A stretch of DNA of 64,000 nt, from positions 759,822 through 823,821 of the forward strand of contig CAJNOI010000008.1 of NCBI GenBank assembly GCA_905250115.1, in the 5' to 3' direction. The stretch is from Adineta steineri. Its lineage: Eukaryota; Rotifera; Eurotatoria; Adinetida; Adinetidae. The notes beneath the pieces were generated by a model, which saw only the letters and a list, made by a program, of their open reading frames with translations, ran no database searches and had not been told where the DNA came from. This document shows, piece by piece, positions 12,130 through 23,552 of this stretch. A program made the position numbers and the translations under genes. Each line of letters begins with the position of its first letter. Position 1 is the stretch's first letter.

Positions 12130-13980
12130 TTATTCATTATCGCTCACTTCAGGTGATGCTTCCATTTTTAAAACTCGTCGTTTTTTAATAATTGGTTTTT
12201 CATCATCAGATGAATTGTCGTCTTTATTTATTTCAACATTATCTTCAATTTCACTACTTGCACGTCGTTTTCGTTTACCAGTAAAAACCGATTCATCATC
12301 ATCATCAGCAGTTCGACCTTGTCCACGTAATGTTCGACCACCTTTTACATGCCCTAAAAAAAGAAAATATTTGATATTAAAAAAAGCCATAGTCATAATA
12401 AATTCGTCTTACCTGTAACATCAACAGAGGTCGATTGAATTTCAAGTAATTCTTTTTCAGTATCACGTTTTTCACGAAATTTTTGACAATCTTTTATAGT
12501 TAAACTACCTAAATGAAATTATTTTATTTTGGCGAAAAATGAATTTCTATATAACAAACCTGTATAACCAGCAGTATCAAAAAGTGATTTAAGATAATTA
12601 ATTTTAGCTTTATGTGATTTTAATCCTTCTAATTCGGTTTTTTTAATAATAAGTCGAATACCAGATATACGAAGTAATTTTTTTAAATGTTCAATACGTG
12701 ATTGACCTTGATCACCCTTATCTTTCTTTTGTGATGGTTTCTTTTTATCATTAGTTGTGGTTGTTGTTTGTTCATCATTTTCATTTTTCGATGAGTTAAT
12801 TTCTGTATCATCATTTGGTGTGTGTTCATCCTTTGATGGTGATACTGTTGTATCATCAGTGATTACTGGTTTATCTTTAGATTTTTTCTTTGATGATCTT
12901 TTGGTAGTAGGATTCTTTTTTGTTATCGTTTGTTCATCGTTTTCATTTTTCGGTGAGGACATTTCCGTATCATCATTTGGAATCTGTTCGTCTTTTGATG
13001 GTGATACTATTGTCTCATCGTTGATTACTTGTTTATCTTTAGATTTTTTCTTTGATAATCTTTTGGTAGTAGGATTCTTTTTTGTTGTTGTTTGTTCATC
13101 GTCTTCGTTTTTCGGCGAGGATATTTCTGTATCATCATTTGGAGCTTCTTCGTCTTTGTCATTTTTTGATGGTGATGCTGTTGTATCATCAGTGGTTACT
13201 TGTTTATCTTTAGATTTTTTCTTTGATAATCTTTTAGCGGGAGGATTCTTTGTTTCCTTTTTATTTTTTTTCTTGCTTTTTGGTTTAGGTGTTTCTTCTT
13301 GAGATTCATTAAGTGTCGATGATGAGGATGATGAAATTGTTCGTTTTGATGCTCGTTTATTTTCATCACGAGCAAGATTAACACGTGGAATACGAAGTGA
13401 AAATTCTTTTGATGTTGGTGATAAATCATCATTGTTTTCATCGTCTTTATCTTCTTCTTCGTCTTCAGTTTCACTACTTAAATCATCTAAAAAATTAAAC
13501 AAGGTTTGTACAAAAAAAAATCTTCTATTAGAGATAATCGGAAGTTATCTACTTTGATCGAAAATTTAAGATAATGAACTTACAAGGTGTAGTTGTTTTT
13601 GCTGGTAAATCTTTTGATTCTTCTTTTTTATCGGTTGTTTCAATTGATGGATCTGTATTTTCTTTATCTGTTTCTAATTTTGTTGGTGTTGTCGGTTCAA
13701 CAAAAGATAATTTTCGATTTGATCGTATTGGTTTACATGAAGCACTTTTAATCATTTCATCAAGTTTACTTGCATTTGATTTAACTGTTGAACGTGAATA
13801 TGCTGTTTGACGTAATGAATTCGATCTTTTAGCAAGCCAATCAGTTGAAACACCAAATTTTTTCATATTATTTAAAAAAAGTGGAGAAAATGGTTTTGTT
13901 AATGTTATTGATGATGCTGTTGATGGTTTTTCTGAATCACTTGATGATTCTTCACTTTCACTTTCTTCGTTGGCTTCTTC
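12130..13980 (-). CDS. HIRIP3: HIRIP3-like histone chaperone with CHZ-type C terminus (5' end lost in assembly gap)
   Basis: HIRIP3 is a HIRA-interacting H2A/H2B chaperone with a C-terminal CHZ motif. Here exons 13980-13584 (5' truncated by the N gap), 13486-12560, 12508-12413 and 12353-12130 join in frame. The C-terminal region reads HLKKLLRISGIRLIIKK, then LKSHKAKINYLKSLFDTAGY and GSLTIKDCQKFREKRDTEKE, which matches the conserved HIRIP3 C-terminal block. The middle is acidic/Ser/Lys-rich and holds three tandem repeats of 54-57 residues (12762-13256). The tail has KRKRR and KKRRV, likely nuclear localisation signals. The N-terminal exon (SPLFLNNMKKFGVSTDW onward) belongs by splicing, but its true start is missing. 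The rest of the protein is low-complexity, so the family call rests on the C terminus. Confidence 0.72.
12762..13256 (-). repeat. three in-frame tandem repeats (54-57 codons) inside the HIRIP3-like gene
   Basis: Three units of 171, 162 and 162 bases follow each other directly. Each encodes a basic block (KRLSKKKSKDK or a close variant), a SPSK motif, PNDDTE and a final NExDEQT. Units two and three are closest to each other, which suggests recent duplication. Confidence 0.85.
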
Positions 13981-13990
13981 NNNNNNNNNN
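13981..13990. other. assembly gap (10 N)
   Basis: Ten N bases of placeholder length. The flanks belong to two different genes on the same strand: the C terminus of RPA49 to the right and the truncated HIRIP3-like gene to the left. The missing sequence should include the RPA49 stop and 3'UTR and the HIRIP3 start, so the true gap is probably much longer than 10 bases. Confidence 0.95.
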
Positions 13991-15751
13991 AAGTTGTTCT
14001 TTGTCGTTTTCGATTAGATCCAAGAGCTAATGTATCTTTGAATTTAGGTTTAACTATTGGTACTTCTAATCTTGCAACACTTGTATGTGAAACTTTTATT
14101 ATTTTGCAACCAAGTTCAGTAAATATATCTTGTAATCTAAACGAACATAATATATATATGTACATAAACAAGAAATGCTCAACTATACTTCAATAATGAC
14201 ATTGAACCACCAAGTGATGAACGTAGACTATCAATATCCACTGTAAATTGACATATATATAAAGACAAGATACATATATGTGCGGTTAATTTTAGTCGAA
14301 GACGAGGTGGTACAGTACTAAAAAAGATTCAATTGATCAGCTAAATTCAAGAATTTAATCATCATATTATCAAACTATCATAGAATTCTACAGGATCAAG
14401 AACTTAATAAAGAAAATATGAGTATGATTAGTTTTTTATTTTAATCATGGAGAGAAAAACTAATAAGTCAACCATTTCAAATACTTTTTCTATTAGTATA
14501 CTGAATCGATGATATGGATGACTCATAATAAATATGCGAATCAAATATAATAGATCAGCAGTATAGAAGAATTATTCAAATCATCGTTTATAGTAATAAC
14601 ACATAATTTGCCTTCAGTATAATCTTACTTGTCTTGTTTTCGTGTACGTTCATTGATATTAGCTACAGCATACATATGTAAAGCTTTATCTTGTAATGAA
14701 CGTGGTGCATCATCAGGAAATGGTTCTATATATACATAAACAAATTATACTTTCAGAAATATTATATTTTTAAATAAGAAACTTACTTCCGGATAATCGT
14801 TTAAACATTGAACGTTTAAAGAAAGCAATAAGATAATGTAAATAAAGAATTTTTGATGCACATTGCACACGTTCAGCATAATTAACAGGTAATTTTTTCA
14901 TTTGATCACATACAAATGATGTATAAGTACCTTCTTTGGACCATTTTAATATAATTTCTTTTGTTGAATCAACGATTTGACTACATTGATCATTTAATAA
15001 TGATAAATCATTTACACTAATAACTATTTGAAAGCAAAGAAAAATGAATAAATTGGATATTAATTCAATGAAAGTACAAACTATCATCAAGAACAAAAAC
15101 ATCTTCAGGTTTTTGTGCATCATAATTTGGTTTTGGTAAAGCAACTTGCTCATCATCATCAAGTGAAATCATTGCATTATTATGTGAACTTTCATTTAAT
15201 TGTTCATCATTTGTATTACGTACTTGTTCACGTGCAGCAGATACAGCTGTTTCAAGAACATTTACTTCTATTGTATTACGTTTTTTTGAATGTACTGAAC
15301 GACGTTTTCTTTCTGAACCAAAATTTTCATCAAGATCATTTCTCTAAAAATAAAATATTTATTTGAGCATTTTTTTCCTATGACAATGTCTTACATTAAG
15401 TGTAGATTCTTCTTTATTTAAATTTTGTTCTACTGTTAAATTAAAATCTGTTAATTTTGGACGCATTGTATATAAATCAAAATTTGATGATAGATGTATA
15501 TGACCTTGATCATCAACAAAACCAAGTATACCACATAGATCAGATGATTTTGTACCCTGTCCTTCATAGGTTAAATCAGTTGTTTTTATTGTTGTTGTTG
15601 ATTTATTAAACTGAATATCAACCATATCATCAACTGATATCTTGGGATTTTGAGGAAAATGTACTAGAGAAAAAAAACGCAAATTTATACATGTAATAAA
15701 CTTTATTTCTTAAGAATACTTACCGATAGCGAATGAATCAGTATTAGTCAT
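13991..15751 (-). CDS. POLR1E: RNA polymerase I subunit RPA49 / PAF53 (3' end lost in assembly gap)
   Basis: RPA49 pairs with RPA34 on Pol I and promotes initiation and elongation of rRNA synthesis. Seven exons (15751-15724, 15663-15395, 15343-15082, 15023-14787, 14725-14629, 14317-14189, 14136-13991) join in frame to at least 389 residues; the family is about 410-480. The N-terminal dimerisation part shows the LTYEGQGT and CGILGFVDDQGHIHL strands and DLYTMRPKL. The C-terminal tandem winged-helix part shows the Tyr/His-rich helix YLHYLIAFFKR, YPPFPDD-like KPFPDDAP, PRLRLKLTAHICILSLYIC, and the ending ELGCKIIKVSHTSVARLEVP. An acceptor AG (15761-15762) precedes the ATG by 9 bases. MED18 ends 270 bases upstream on the same strand. 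Confidence 0.85.
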
Positions 15752-16021
15752 GATGAAGATCTGAAATAATATTAAACAATATTCAAGATTTCTTTTCTTA
15801 CTATATTATATTCAAATTTTCTGTAATAAAAATCAAGTTATCAACTATAGTTACATGAAGGATGAAATGTTTTTATCGCGATGCATTCTCTTTTATATCT
15901 TGTTTTTCCGCGAAACTGATAATATAATCTTGTAGATCTATTAAATGTCATCTAGAATATATAATGTTAGTTTTTTAAACTTCTATACATAATCAACTAA
16001 TAAAAATTTTAATATTTAAAA

Positions 16022-17494
16022 TTATCGTTTTTGATCAATTTTTTCAAGAGAAATTAATCTATAAAATAAAATAAAATAGAAAATTGAAATATTTAGAAAT
16101 ATATGTATTAAAAAATACTTACGGTTTAAGTTGTTCAGCAAATGATTTCATTTCATCTCCGACTTTGTCCTATTTAAAATATTGAATAAGTTTTTAAAAA
16201 AAAAAAATTTCGAATATAAAATTTTTACATCATGCATCGATCCAATTAACGACATTTCAACGAAACATGAGTTTGTATATGGTCGACGTGTTGCCATTGG
16301 ATTCATATCACCACGATTTCGTTCAGCTGCCTAATTGAGAAAAAAATAAATTCTTAATTCAAAGTGATCTTTCATTCGATAAAAATTTCTCCATCATAAT
16401 AGGACTAGTAAAACGAGTTAATGATTGACAACAGATTAATTTTCTCAACAAGTACGTGTGCTCTTTATTATCTAAAACTACGATTAACATCTTCTATTCT
16501 GTTCGTTTCAATGATAAGCAAACGTTTTTTTTTTAATATATATTTTATTGTTGCTGTAACAGGTTAACAATTTATAACTGCTTAGAATAATTAATATCTG
16601 CTTAAGTAATATAAAAAAGAAAAAAAACACCATAGCCACAAAATCAACACATGATCTTTTTTTAAAAGATAACAGTGAGTTGAAAGAACGACTTACAGTC
16701 ATCTTTCGACTCCGAGTGGAATGAAGACTCGAAAACTCACGGGGTATATGTGTTTAATGATAAGCAAACTGGGAAGAGTGAATCATGAAGAATCCTAATA
16801 AATAGTGCAATAGATTTGTCTAATTGTATGTAGACATGATAAAATGCTCTTCAATCTATCTCAATTCAGCAGAAACCACTAACGTTTACAGATGTAGGAT
16901 AGAAGAATCTAAATCCAAATCATTCTAAAGATTTTCATACATCGTAACGATCTTAATGAATAAAATATAATAGTTGATGATATTTACCGTCGAAATTTTT
17001 GCTACTGTTATTTTCATTCTTCCTTTTCGAAATATATCACCTTTAGCATAAAATTCATGATCATGAACAAAGCCAAGTTCTTGTAAAAATAATTGAATAT
17101 TTTTTGTTACACAACAATCATGAAATTGTCGTACACTAACATTTTGATTTTTATCTAAGTCAGCAGAAGCCACATAACGTAAATGATATATTGGATTGGG
17201 TAAATCATCTAATGCATAACGAACACGTAATGATACATTTGATGCAGCAGGTATACGAAGAGTATAAACTATTTCATGATCATCAAATTGTTCAACTTCA
17301 CCTGAATAAAATAGATTTTTTTTACAACAATCTTATTGTAAAAGATAAGAAAACTAACCAGTTATATTATCACATAATCCTTGTAGACGTGCTTTAAGCA
17401 AATATACAGATTCATCTTGAATACTACCCTGAAGAACGTATTCTAATGATGCAAATGAACGATTTTGAGAGATTAATAATTGCGCTGGATCCAT
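16022..17494 (-). CDS. MED18: Mediator complex subunit 18
   Basis: Head-module subunit of Mediator, the coactivator bridging transcription factors and RNA polymerase II. It starts MDPAQLLISQNRSFASLEYVLQGSI at 17494 and runs through GEVEQFDDHEIVYTLRI, the LRVRYALDD strand, RYVASAD, and FLQELGFVHDHEFYAKGDIFRKG, which matches the MED18 beta-barrel (LGxxxDxExxxxGxxFxxG). A 650-base intron (about 16333-16985) precedes the exon reading AAERNRGDMN and NSCFVEMSLIGSMHDD; then DKVGDEMKSFAEQLKP, and a last short exon LISLEKIDQKR with the stop at 16022. The FAEQLKPL...LEKID ending is diagnostic. It lies just upstream of RPA49 on the same strand. Confidence 0.9.
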
Positions 17495-18223
17495 TTTTCT
17501 TCAATATTTCGCTTTTGTTTCAATACAGAAGAAAAAAGAGAAGTATCGATTCGATTTTAATTGGTTAGTTACAAAGACCAATATAAATTAATTCATATAA
17601 AAATAACTTCAGACTAGTTTTTAAGTTCATTTTTTATTTCTATTCAATAAAAAATATATTTTTAATTATATTTAAATAGAAAAAATATTTGAAAATAGAT
17701 GTCGCTAAATTGTTAATTTATATGAGTTCATATTGATTGAGAATTTCTTAGAGATAAATATTCTCGAAAATTAAAAATAATTAATAATAGAAAAAGAAAA
17801 CAAAGAATTTTTATTGGTTTAGATTTGACAGGCATAGGTCAATCAGCCATGTGATCTTGGCATGCAAGCAGCGTATGGGTTAGATGATGAGATTGAGTTT
17901 GACAATTTTTTCTTTTCCTTCAACTCTACGCGTAATTATTTGATCGACAATCTCGTCGCTTTTTCTTGCTTATTTAACGCATTTTTCTCGTGCCCGCGTC
18001 AACTATCGTCGCTAGAAACAGAGATATTTTCTTCTCTTATTCTCAACAATATTGCACTTATAACCGACATATCCTATGTACTTCGGTTAGAAAAACAACA
18101 ATGAAGAATTTCCTCATATATATAACAACAACAGCATCAACTTGATTATATCTTGTTTGTATTATTTTCTTTTAAATATATATATTCAAGAATTTTTTTT
18201 TTTAGTCTATTCAAGGTCATAGA
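17495..18223. other. divergent intergenic region between MED18 and TP53INP-like genes
   Basis: About 730 bases that should hold both promoters. The stretch 17830-18080 is less AT-rich than its surroundings and has an open frame of 80 codons without similarity; it is more likely leader or outron. A pyrimidine-rich acceptor (ends at 18205) lies 19 bases before the TP53INP ATG. Confidence 0.45.
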
Positions 18224-19129
18224 ATGTATAAAGTATTTACATCATTGTGGTCTAAACCGCTATCACCAACAACATCTACAAATAACAAAACTCGATTCTC
18301 ATCGGATTCATTGATCGATGAAGATGGTTGGGTTCTTGTGTCAGATACTAGTTAGTTTTCTATTTTTATGAATCAATATTTTAAATAATTTTCTTTGTTT
18401 TCTTATTAGTTGTAGATTCAAATAAAACTTCACCAAATGATATAAATAGTATTATGACAAATAGTTGGATAGCATCACCACCTTTAATGAGAACTGATCA
18501 ATCACCATCTATAAATAGATCATCTTCACCAAATACACATCATTTTAATCCAATTGAGAATTTACTTATTGAACATGCGAGTAAGAAAAATAGAAATTAC
18601 GTTTAAAAATTCATATTTATATATATTATTTAGGTATGAGTGTTTACGAACAGATTGCTTCGCGAACACGTGCTAGACGTCATCGAAAAACTGCTAATGA
18701 TACTAAACTCGACGAAAAAGTTGAAGAAGTTAAAAGTGATGATGATGATGATCGATCATCTGTTGTTCTTCAAGTATGATTACCTATTTATTTTATTGAT
18801 CTAAAATTTTAAATTTTTAGTATACATCTCAACATCCGAATATATCATCAATTCATCATCGAAATTTAAATGTATCTTTATGTCATTCAACAAATTCTTC
18901 AGTATCAACACTTGAATCATCAACATCATCACTTGTTGCTCATCATCGTCATTTACAACGAATTCATCAACGACGACGACGATCTGCTAAAACATCATCA
19001 AAATTAATGTTAACAAGTAATACGGATGAATCCAAACAAACATTCAATAAAATAATTGAACGACAACGTTTAAATTATGCTCGTACACCTAAACTTGTTC
19101 TCCATCAACCATCCCGTGCAAACCATTAG
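18224..19129 (+). CDS. TP53INP/DOR-like autophagy and transcription cofactor
   Basis: Vertebrate TP53INP1/2 shuttle between nucleus and autophagosome, binding ATG8 proteins through an LC3-interacting region (LIR). Four exons (18224-18350, 18410-18580, 18634-18773, 18821-19129) give 248 residues. Two family blocks are clear: LIDEDGWVLVSD, an acidic LIR with W-V-L-V, and NLLIEHASMSVYEQI, which corresponds to the conserved ENPLIEHPSMSVY block. Downstream of it lies a basic arginine cluster (RTRARRHRK, then HQRRRRSAK), likely nuclear/nucleolar localisation. The remainder is Ser/His-rich and not conserved. The order LIR then LIEH block is the same as in the vertebrate proteins. Confidence 0.82.
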
Positions 19130-19881
19130 AAAAAATATCGAAAAAGATAAATACAATTTTCTTATTTTCTCAGTATCACAGTAAACGAAACATAGCTTAT
19201 GCCCATATATAATATATATATATATATAAATGTCATTTTTTCTCCGTGTCATTCCACTTCTTTTTTTCTATATACATATTTATATAAATACATACATACA
19301 TATTTATCTTCGTATTTATTCTCTTTTTTTTATCTATTGACATTTTTCTACACCAGTGTATTCGCATTCATACGGATTGCATTTTGTCTTTAAATCAGTT
19401 TCTTCTTTTCTTTTTCCTTTTGGTGTTGTAACTTCAGTGTATTGTATATTTTCGACTGAACAAAATGAAAAATATTTATAAAAAAAAAAAAACGTTCATT
19501 TTTTTCTGTGTCTATTTTCTGTTGTCTGTCTGTATTTTTTAGCATTTCTACCGGATCTGAGCCTATGGGCTGATATACATATATATATTTATATATTCAT
19601 AGTATACGCATGTTCCTTTTTTTTTATTTCTAGTGCTTTTCTTGTCCTTCATGTGTTATGTGTATATAAGGTTTTTTTTCTTTACGGTTCGCTGTGTACA
19701 AGAAGAAGAACGAATGGTAAATTAATATTGAAATAAAAAAAAAGACGATATTGCAAAAAAGAAAAGACAATGTTATTATTTGTTTTCCATCGATGAAACA
19801 TTGAGTAGTAATGAAGTTATTGGTTATTCTAGATTTTATTAGAGTGAGATTAAATTAATTAATGTATTTCACACAATCGAC
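19130..19881. other. 3'UTR / intergenic with T-rich and TA repeats
   Basis: Follows the TP53INP stop. Contains a TA microsatellite near 19206-19230, long T-rich stretches and AATAAA near 19731. No gene seen. Confidence 0.5.
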
Positions 19882-21786
19882 ATGAATAAAATACATTCTG
19901 AAGGTGAACAGACTTGCATTATAATAAGAAAAATATTATTGATGATTTATATATATTACTCATACCTTTAGACTTTGAATCATCACTGTCTCATTCGTCG
20001 AGCAACGTATCAACAACAGCTGATAATAGAATAACTGATAATATGCCACCTAGAGAACATGATCACTTAGGATATGCTACATTAAAAATACCTCTTTGGC
20101 AACAATATTCAGCTTTATCTTATCAACATCCAGTTCGTTTTATGGGATCATGTGCACAACTTTTTCTATATTATGTAGGCTATGGTTATTTACAAGTTCG
20201 TTTCATTAAAACTTAAAAAATTATTTTTGATAGAAATCTTGTTTTTAAAGGAACTAATATTTACGCTAGAAGGTTTCAATACAACAGCATGGTTTTTAAC
20301 ATGTTATCAATTTCTTATTTATGCTCTTCTTGCATTTCTTCAAATTGGTTATGCTGGATTAAATCAACGGAGGTATAAAATAATATAAAATTTTTATTAT
20401 CTTTTAAATATTATTTTCGCTCCTAGAACAACCTATCGATCTTATATAATTCTTGCTGCACTTACTGTAGGTACTATGGGTTTATCTAATTATTCAGTTG
20501 GTTATCTAAATTATCCGTAAGAAAATATATCTTCACGTTTCTTATGTTTATATTTGTATCTATTTTTCTAGTACACAAGTGATGTTTAAATGTTGTAAAC
20601 TAATACCCGTACTTATTGGTGGTATTATCATTCAAAGTAATAAAATAAGAAATAAATTTCGATTTATTTTGATGTTTTTTATTAAGAAAAAACATTTAAT
20701 CGTTATGATGTTGCTGCTGCTATTTGTATGTCAACTGGACTAATATTTTTTACATTGGCAGACTCCAAAGTTCGACCTAATTTCAATACATATGGTATAA
20801 TTAATTTAACACAATAGAAAATAATTATTATTTTTATTCTTTAGGCGTATTTATTGTTTGTATGGCTCTTGTTGCAGATGCTGTTATTGGTAATTATCAA
20901 GAAAAAATTATGAAACTACACCATATTCCTAATGTTGAAATGGTAATAAAAGACAAAGAAAATCACTCTTTTTATTATGATAAATTTTAGGTATTTTATA
21001 GTTTTATGTTTGGTTTTCTTATGATTTTATTTGGTATTTTAATGACAAATAATTTATTTCCCAGCATTATAATTTGGAATCAGGTTTGATATTTTTTATT
21101 CTAGTTATTCACAAAAATATCGATAGCGATTGAGTTTTTATGAATCGAGTCTAATAAAGCATAAGATTTCTTTAGGAAATATATCATTTTTTCGTAATTC
21201 TAGGCCAATTTTTAAAGAACAAAATTGTTCTGTTTTACTTTTGACGTATGTAAACTAGTATTCTCTTAATCTTAGTCCTATTTATGAAATAGATTTCTTT
21301 TATATATTAAATACTTGTTCGATAAATTGATGAAATTAATAATTTCTTCTTTTTTTGCTTTTAAAACCTTTAGCATCCTCTCCGAACTTATGGTTATGGT
21401 TTTCTTTTCTCTGTTTTTGGTTATTTGGGCATTGATATTGTCTTAACATTAATCAAAGAATATGGTGCATTGATCTGTGTTACAGTGACAACATGTCGAA
21501 AAGCAATTACAATTGTATTATCATTTATACTTTTCTCAAAACCATTTATTTTTGAGTACGTTTAATATTTCTATTAATTATCAATAGGATAATTGCATCT
21601 ATTTTTTCTTCTATTAGTTATGTTTGGTCTGGTTTAATTGTTGTTTTTGGCATTTATCTTAATATTTATAGTCGAAATCAAGCAGCATTTAATGATAAAA
21701 TAGCATATTTTGTTAAGATTTTCTTTGGCTCACATTTGGCGTCCAAAATATCAACATCAACTACACCTCGAATACTACCCATTTAA
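19882..21786 (+). CDS. SLC35B3: PAPS transporter 2 (SLC35B3-like nucleotide-sulfate carrier)
   Basis: Golgi multi-pass carrier importing the sulfate donor PAPS for sulfation of glycans and proteins. Ten exons starting at 19882-19903 and 19972-20195 and ending at 21618-21786 give 390 residues; human SLC35B3 is about 400. Near-identical family blocks: YVGYGYLQELIF, LTVGTMGLSNYSVGYLNYPT, VMFKCCKLIPVLIGGI, DVAAAICMSTGLIFFTLADS, VADAVIGNYQEKIMKLH, PLRTYGYGFLFSVFGYLGI, and TVTTCRKAITIVLSFILFSKPF near the C terminus. About ten membrane segments are visible. The start MNKIHSEDFESS uses a 22-nt first exon; MPPREHDH at 20043 is an internal alternative. One intron (21084-21373) is longer than the rest. 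Confidence 0.92.
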
Positions 21787-22372
21787 TTCTTTCGACAAAT
21801 CTCATATTTTATTGATAACTATAGGAATCTTCATTTTTATTATATAGTCAAAATCAAAAAATAGAATAAAGAAAAATATTTGCTCATGTGATAAACAACG
21901 TCTAGTTTCTATAAATATCATTTATCACAAATGATTGTTTACTACACTATTTGAAGGATTCAATTTCAGTTTTGAAATCTTAGATAATGATAAATATTTG
22001 AGTTGTAATTATATATTTTTATAAAAAGAAACACTTGAAAGTTATGAATATTCAACAAGAGATGATAATGACGTATCTAAGAATAAAACAAGAAACTTGC
22101 ACGGAAATAATGTAGAACATTTTATCGAATTGATATGTGTTACATTGTATATCTACATTGAATGAATGAAGATTGAATTAAGAGAAAAGATTTTTTTTAC
22201 TTGTGAAATCGTACATCAGATAGACATTTGCTTTGTTTTGGTATGTTATTTATCTTATCAACGTATGATATTGTTATCATAATTAAAATCTTTTTATTTA
22301 TGAGAAAAAAAAATGACGTTGTTTCAAATTGAAATAGAATAAAATTCAGGAATTTATATACATCCGATTTTA
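21787..22372. other. convergent 3' intergenic region
   Basis: Lies between the SLC35B3 stop and the minus-strand hydrolase stop. AT-rich, nothing recognised. Confidence 0.45.
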
Positions 22373-23130
22373 TCAATGATGCTCTGTTGTATTAACAATA
22401 ACTGATTTTTGTTGGTCAAGAATGATTTTTTTGATTATATATATACTTTTTTTCTTTCTTAAATGATGATCATCATTGACTTCAACCATATTTGTTGAAT
22501 ATTGATTTATTGTATGAATTCTTTGCATATATTCACGACTTGTCTCAATTGGTATAACATCATCTTTTAAACCATGAATGATTGTAATAGGACAAGTTGT
22601 AACAATTGGATAGGATGGATACGAATGAAGATCTCGAAAGAATTCATAATCAATTGGTTCATCACATTGTTTTGATGGATTGAAATAATTTATAAACCCT
22701 TGATTTTTCCATTGTTCAATGTTAATTTTTGATGACCATCTTTGAATAGGATTAAATGCAGGTGCAAGAAGAAGTAATGAATGAATTAATTTAGGTTGTC
22801 GTTGAGCTACAAGTGTAGAAACAAGACCACCAAATGAACTACCAATAAGATACCAATTTGAATTCGATTCTATAATTTTAAAAGAAGTAAAAAAGAAAAT
22901 TTCAATGATATTCTTTTACGAATTATATTTTGTTCAATATGATCGACCATATGAGTAAGGCATTGCTTTCGAAAAGATGGTATATTTAAATCTGGTAAAT
23001 CAAGCGATAAATTCAATTTCTTTTGAAACCATCGTTGTAGTTCAACACCTTTTGTAGATAATGGTGAACTAGCAAAACCATGTAAATAAGCGTATCGAAG
23101 TATACTAGCAGCAGGTAATTTGTTAGCCAT
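22373..23130 (-). CDS. YqiA-like alpha/beta hydrolase (possible bacterial origin)
   Basis: Small serine esterase of the alpha/beta hydrolase fold. Two exons (23130-22920, 22869-22373; intron 49 nt) give 235 residues. It begins MANKLPAASILRYAYLHGFASSPLSTKG; the YLHGFASSP oxyanion-loop motif is characteristic of the bacterial YqiA/UPF0227-like esterases. The nucleophile elbow is IGSSFGG, the likely acid is in IIHGLKDDVIP, and the likely catalytic His is in VNDDHHL, so the triad looks intact. The C terminus adds a lysine-rich tail (RKKKSIYIIKK). A 17-codon upstream extension to another ATG is possible, but MANKLP fits the family better. Substrate unknown. Family resemblance is seen; bacterial origin is inferred. 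Confidence 0.78.
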
Positions 23131-23552
23131 TTGATGTATATAGAATATTTTATAAATTACTGAATGGACAAAACAATGCACAAATTATCGATAAGTATAA
23201 GTCTTATAGAGAATATTAAAAAGAGGGTGTAAGTATCTATAACAAGATCAGCATACTATAAGACTGAACGAACGGTTTCTTATTAAGAGAAGAATGATGT
23301 TCAGTGGTTATCATCATTATAAGCTCATTGTATAATAGCATTAAAAAGTAATGCGATTGAAAATCGAAATACATCATACTTATCACATAGTAGATCAGAC
23401 AAGTGTTAGTATCTTTGAGCTTATGTTAATCATATTATTATTATCTGTAAAAATTTTAAATTACATAGCAACTGAATTTAAAATTATTTGTTCTATATAT
23501 TTATTGTTGTTTTTTTTCGATTATTTACGCGTGCAATAAATAATATCGAGAT
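23131..23552. other. divergent intergenic region
   Basis: Short AT-rich spacer between the hydrolase (-) and the orphan gene (+). Probably carries both promoters; no specific site identified. Confidence 0.45.

Noticed and set aside
12757..13302. Long plus-strand open frame opposite the HIRIP3-like repeats
   Set aside because: It is the antisense shadow of the Lys/Asp/Ser-rich repeats and reads as Phe/Val/Ser low complexity.
13845..14171. Open frames running through the N gap on both strands
   Set aside because: They depend on the placeholder length of the gap, so continuity across it is meaningless.
17862..18104. 80-codon open frame upstream of the TP53INP gene
   Set aside because: No motif or similarity recognised, and it precedes an acceptor site used for the next gene, so it is more likely leader sequence.
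8018..21786. Sulfotransferase and PAPS transporter as a functional gene cluster
   Set aside because: Both concern PAPS, but they are 11 kb apart with six unrelated genes or gene parts between, act in different compartments, and animals rarely cluster such genes. Chance is the simpler reading.
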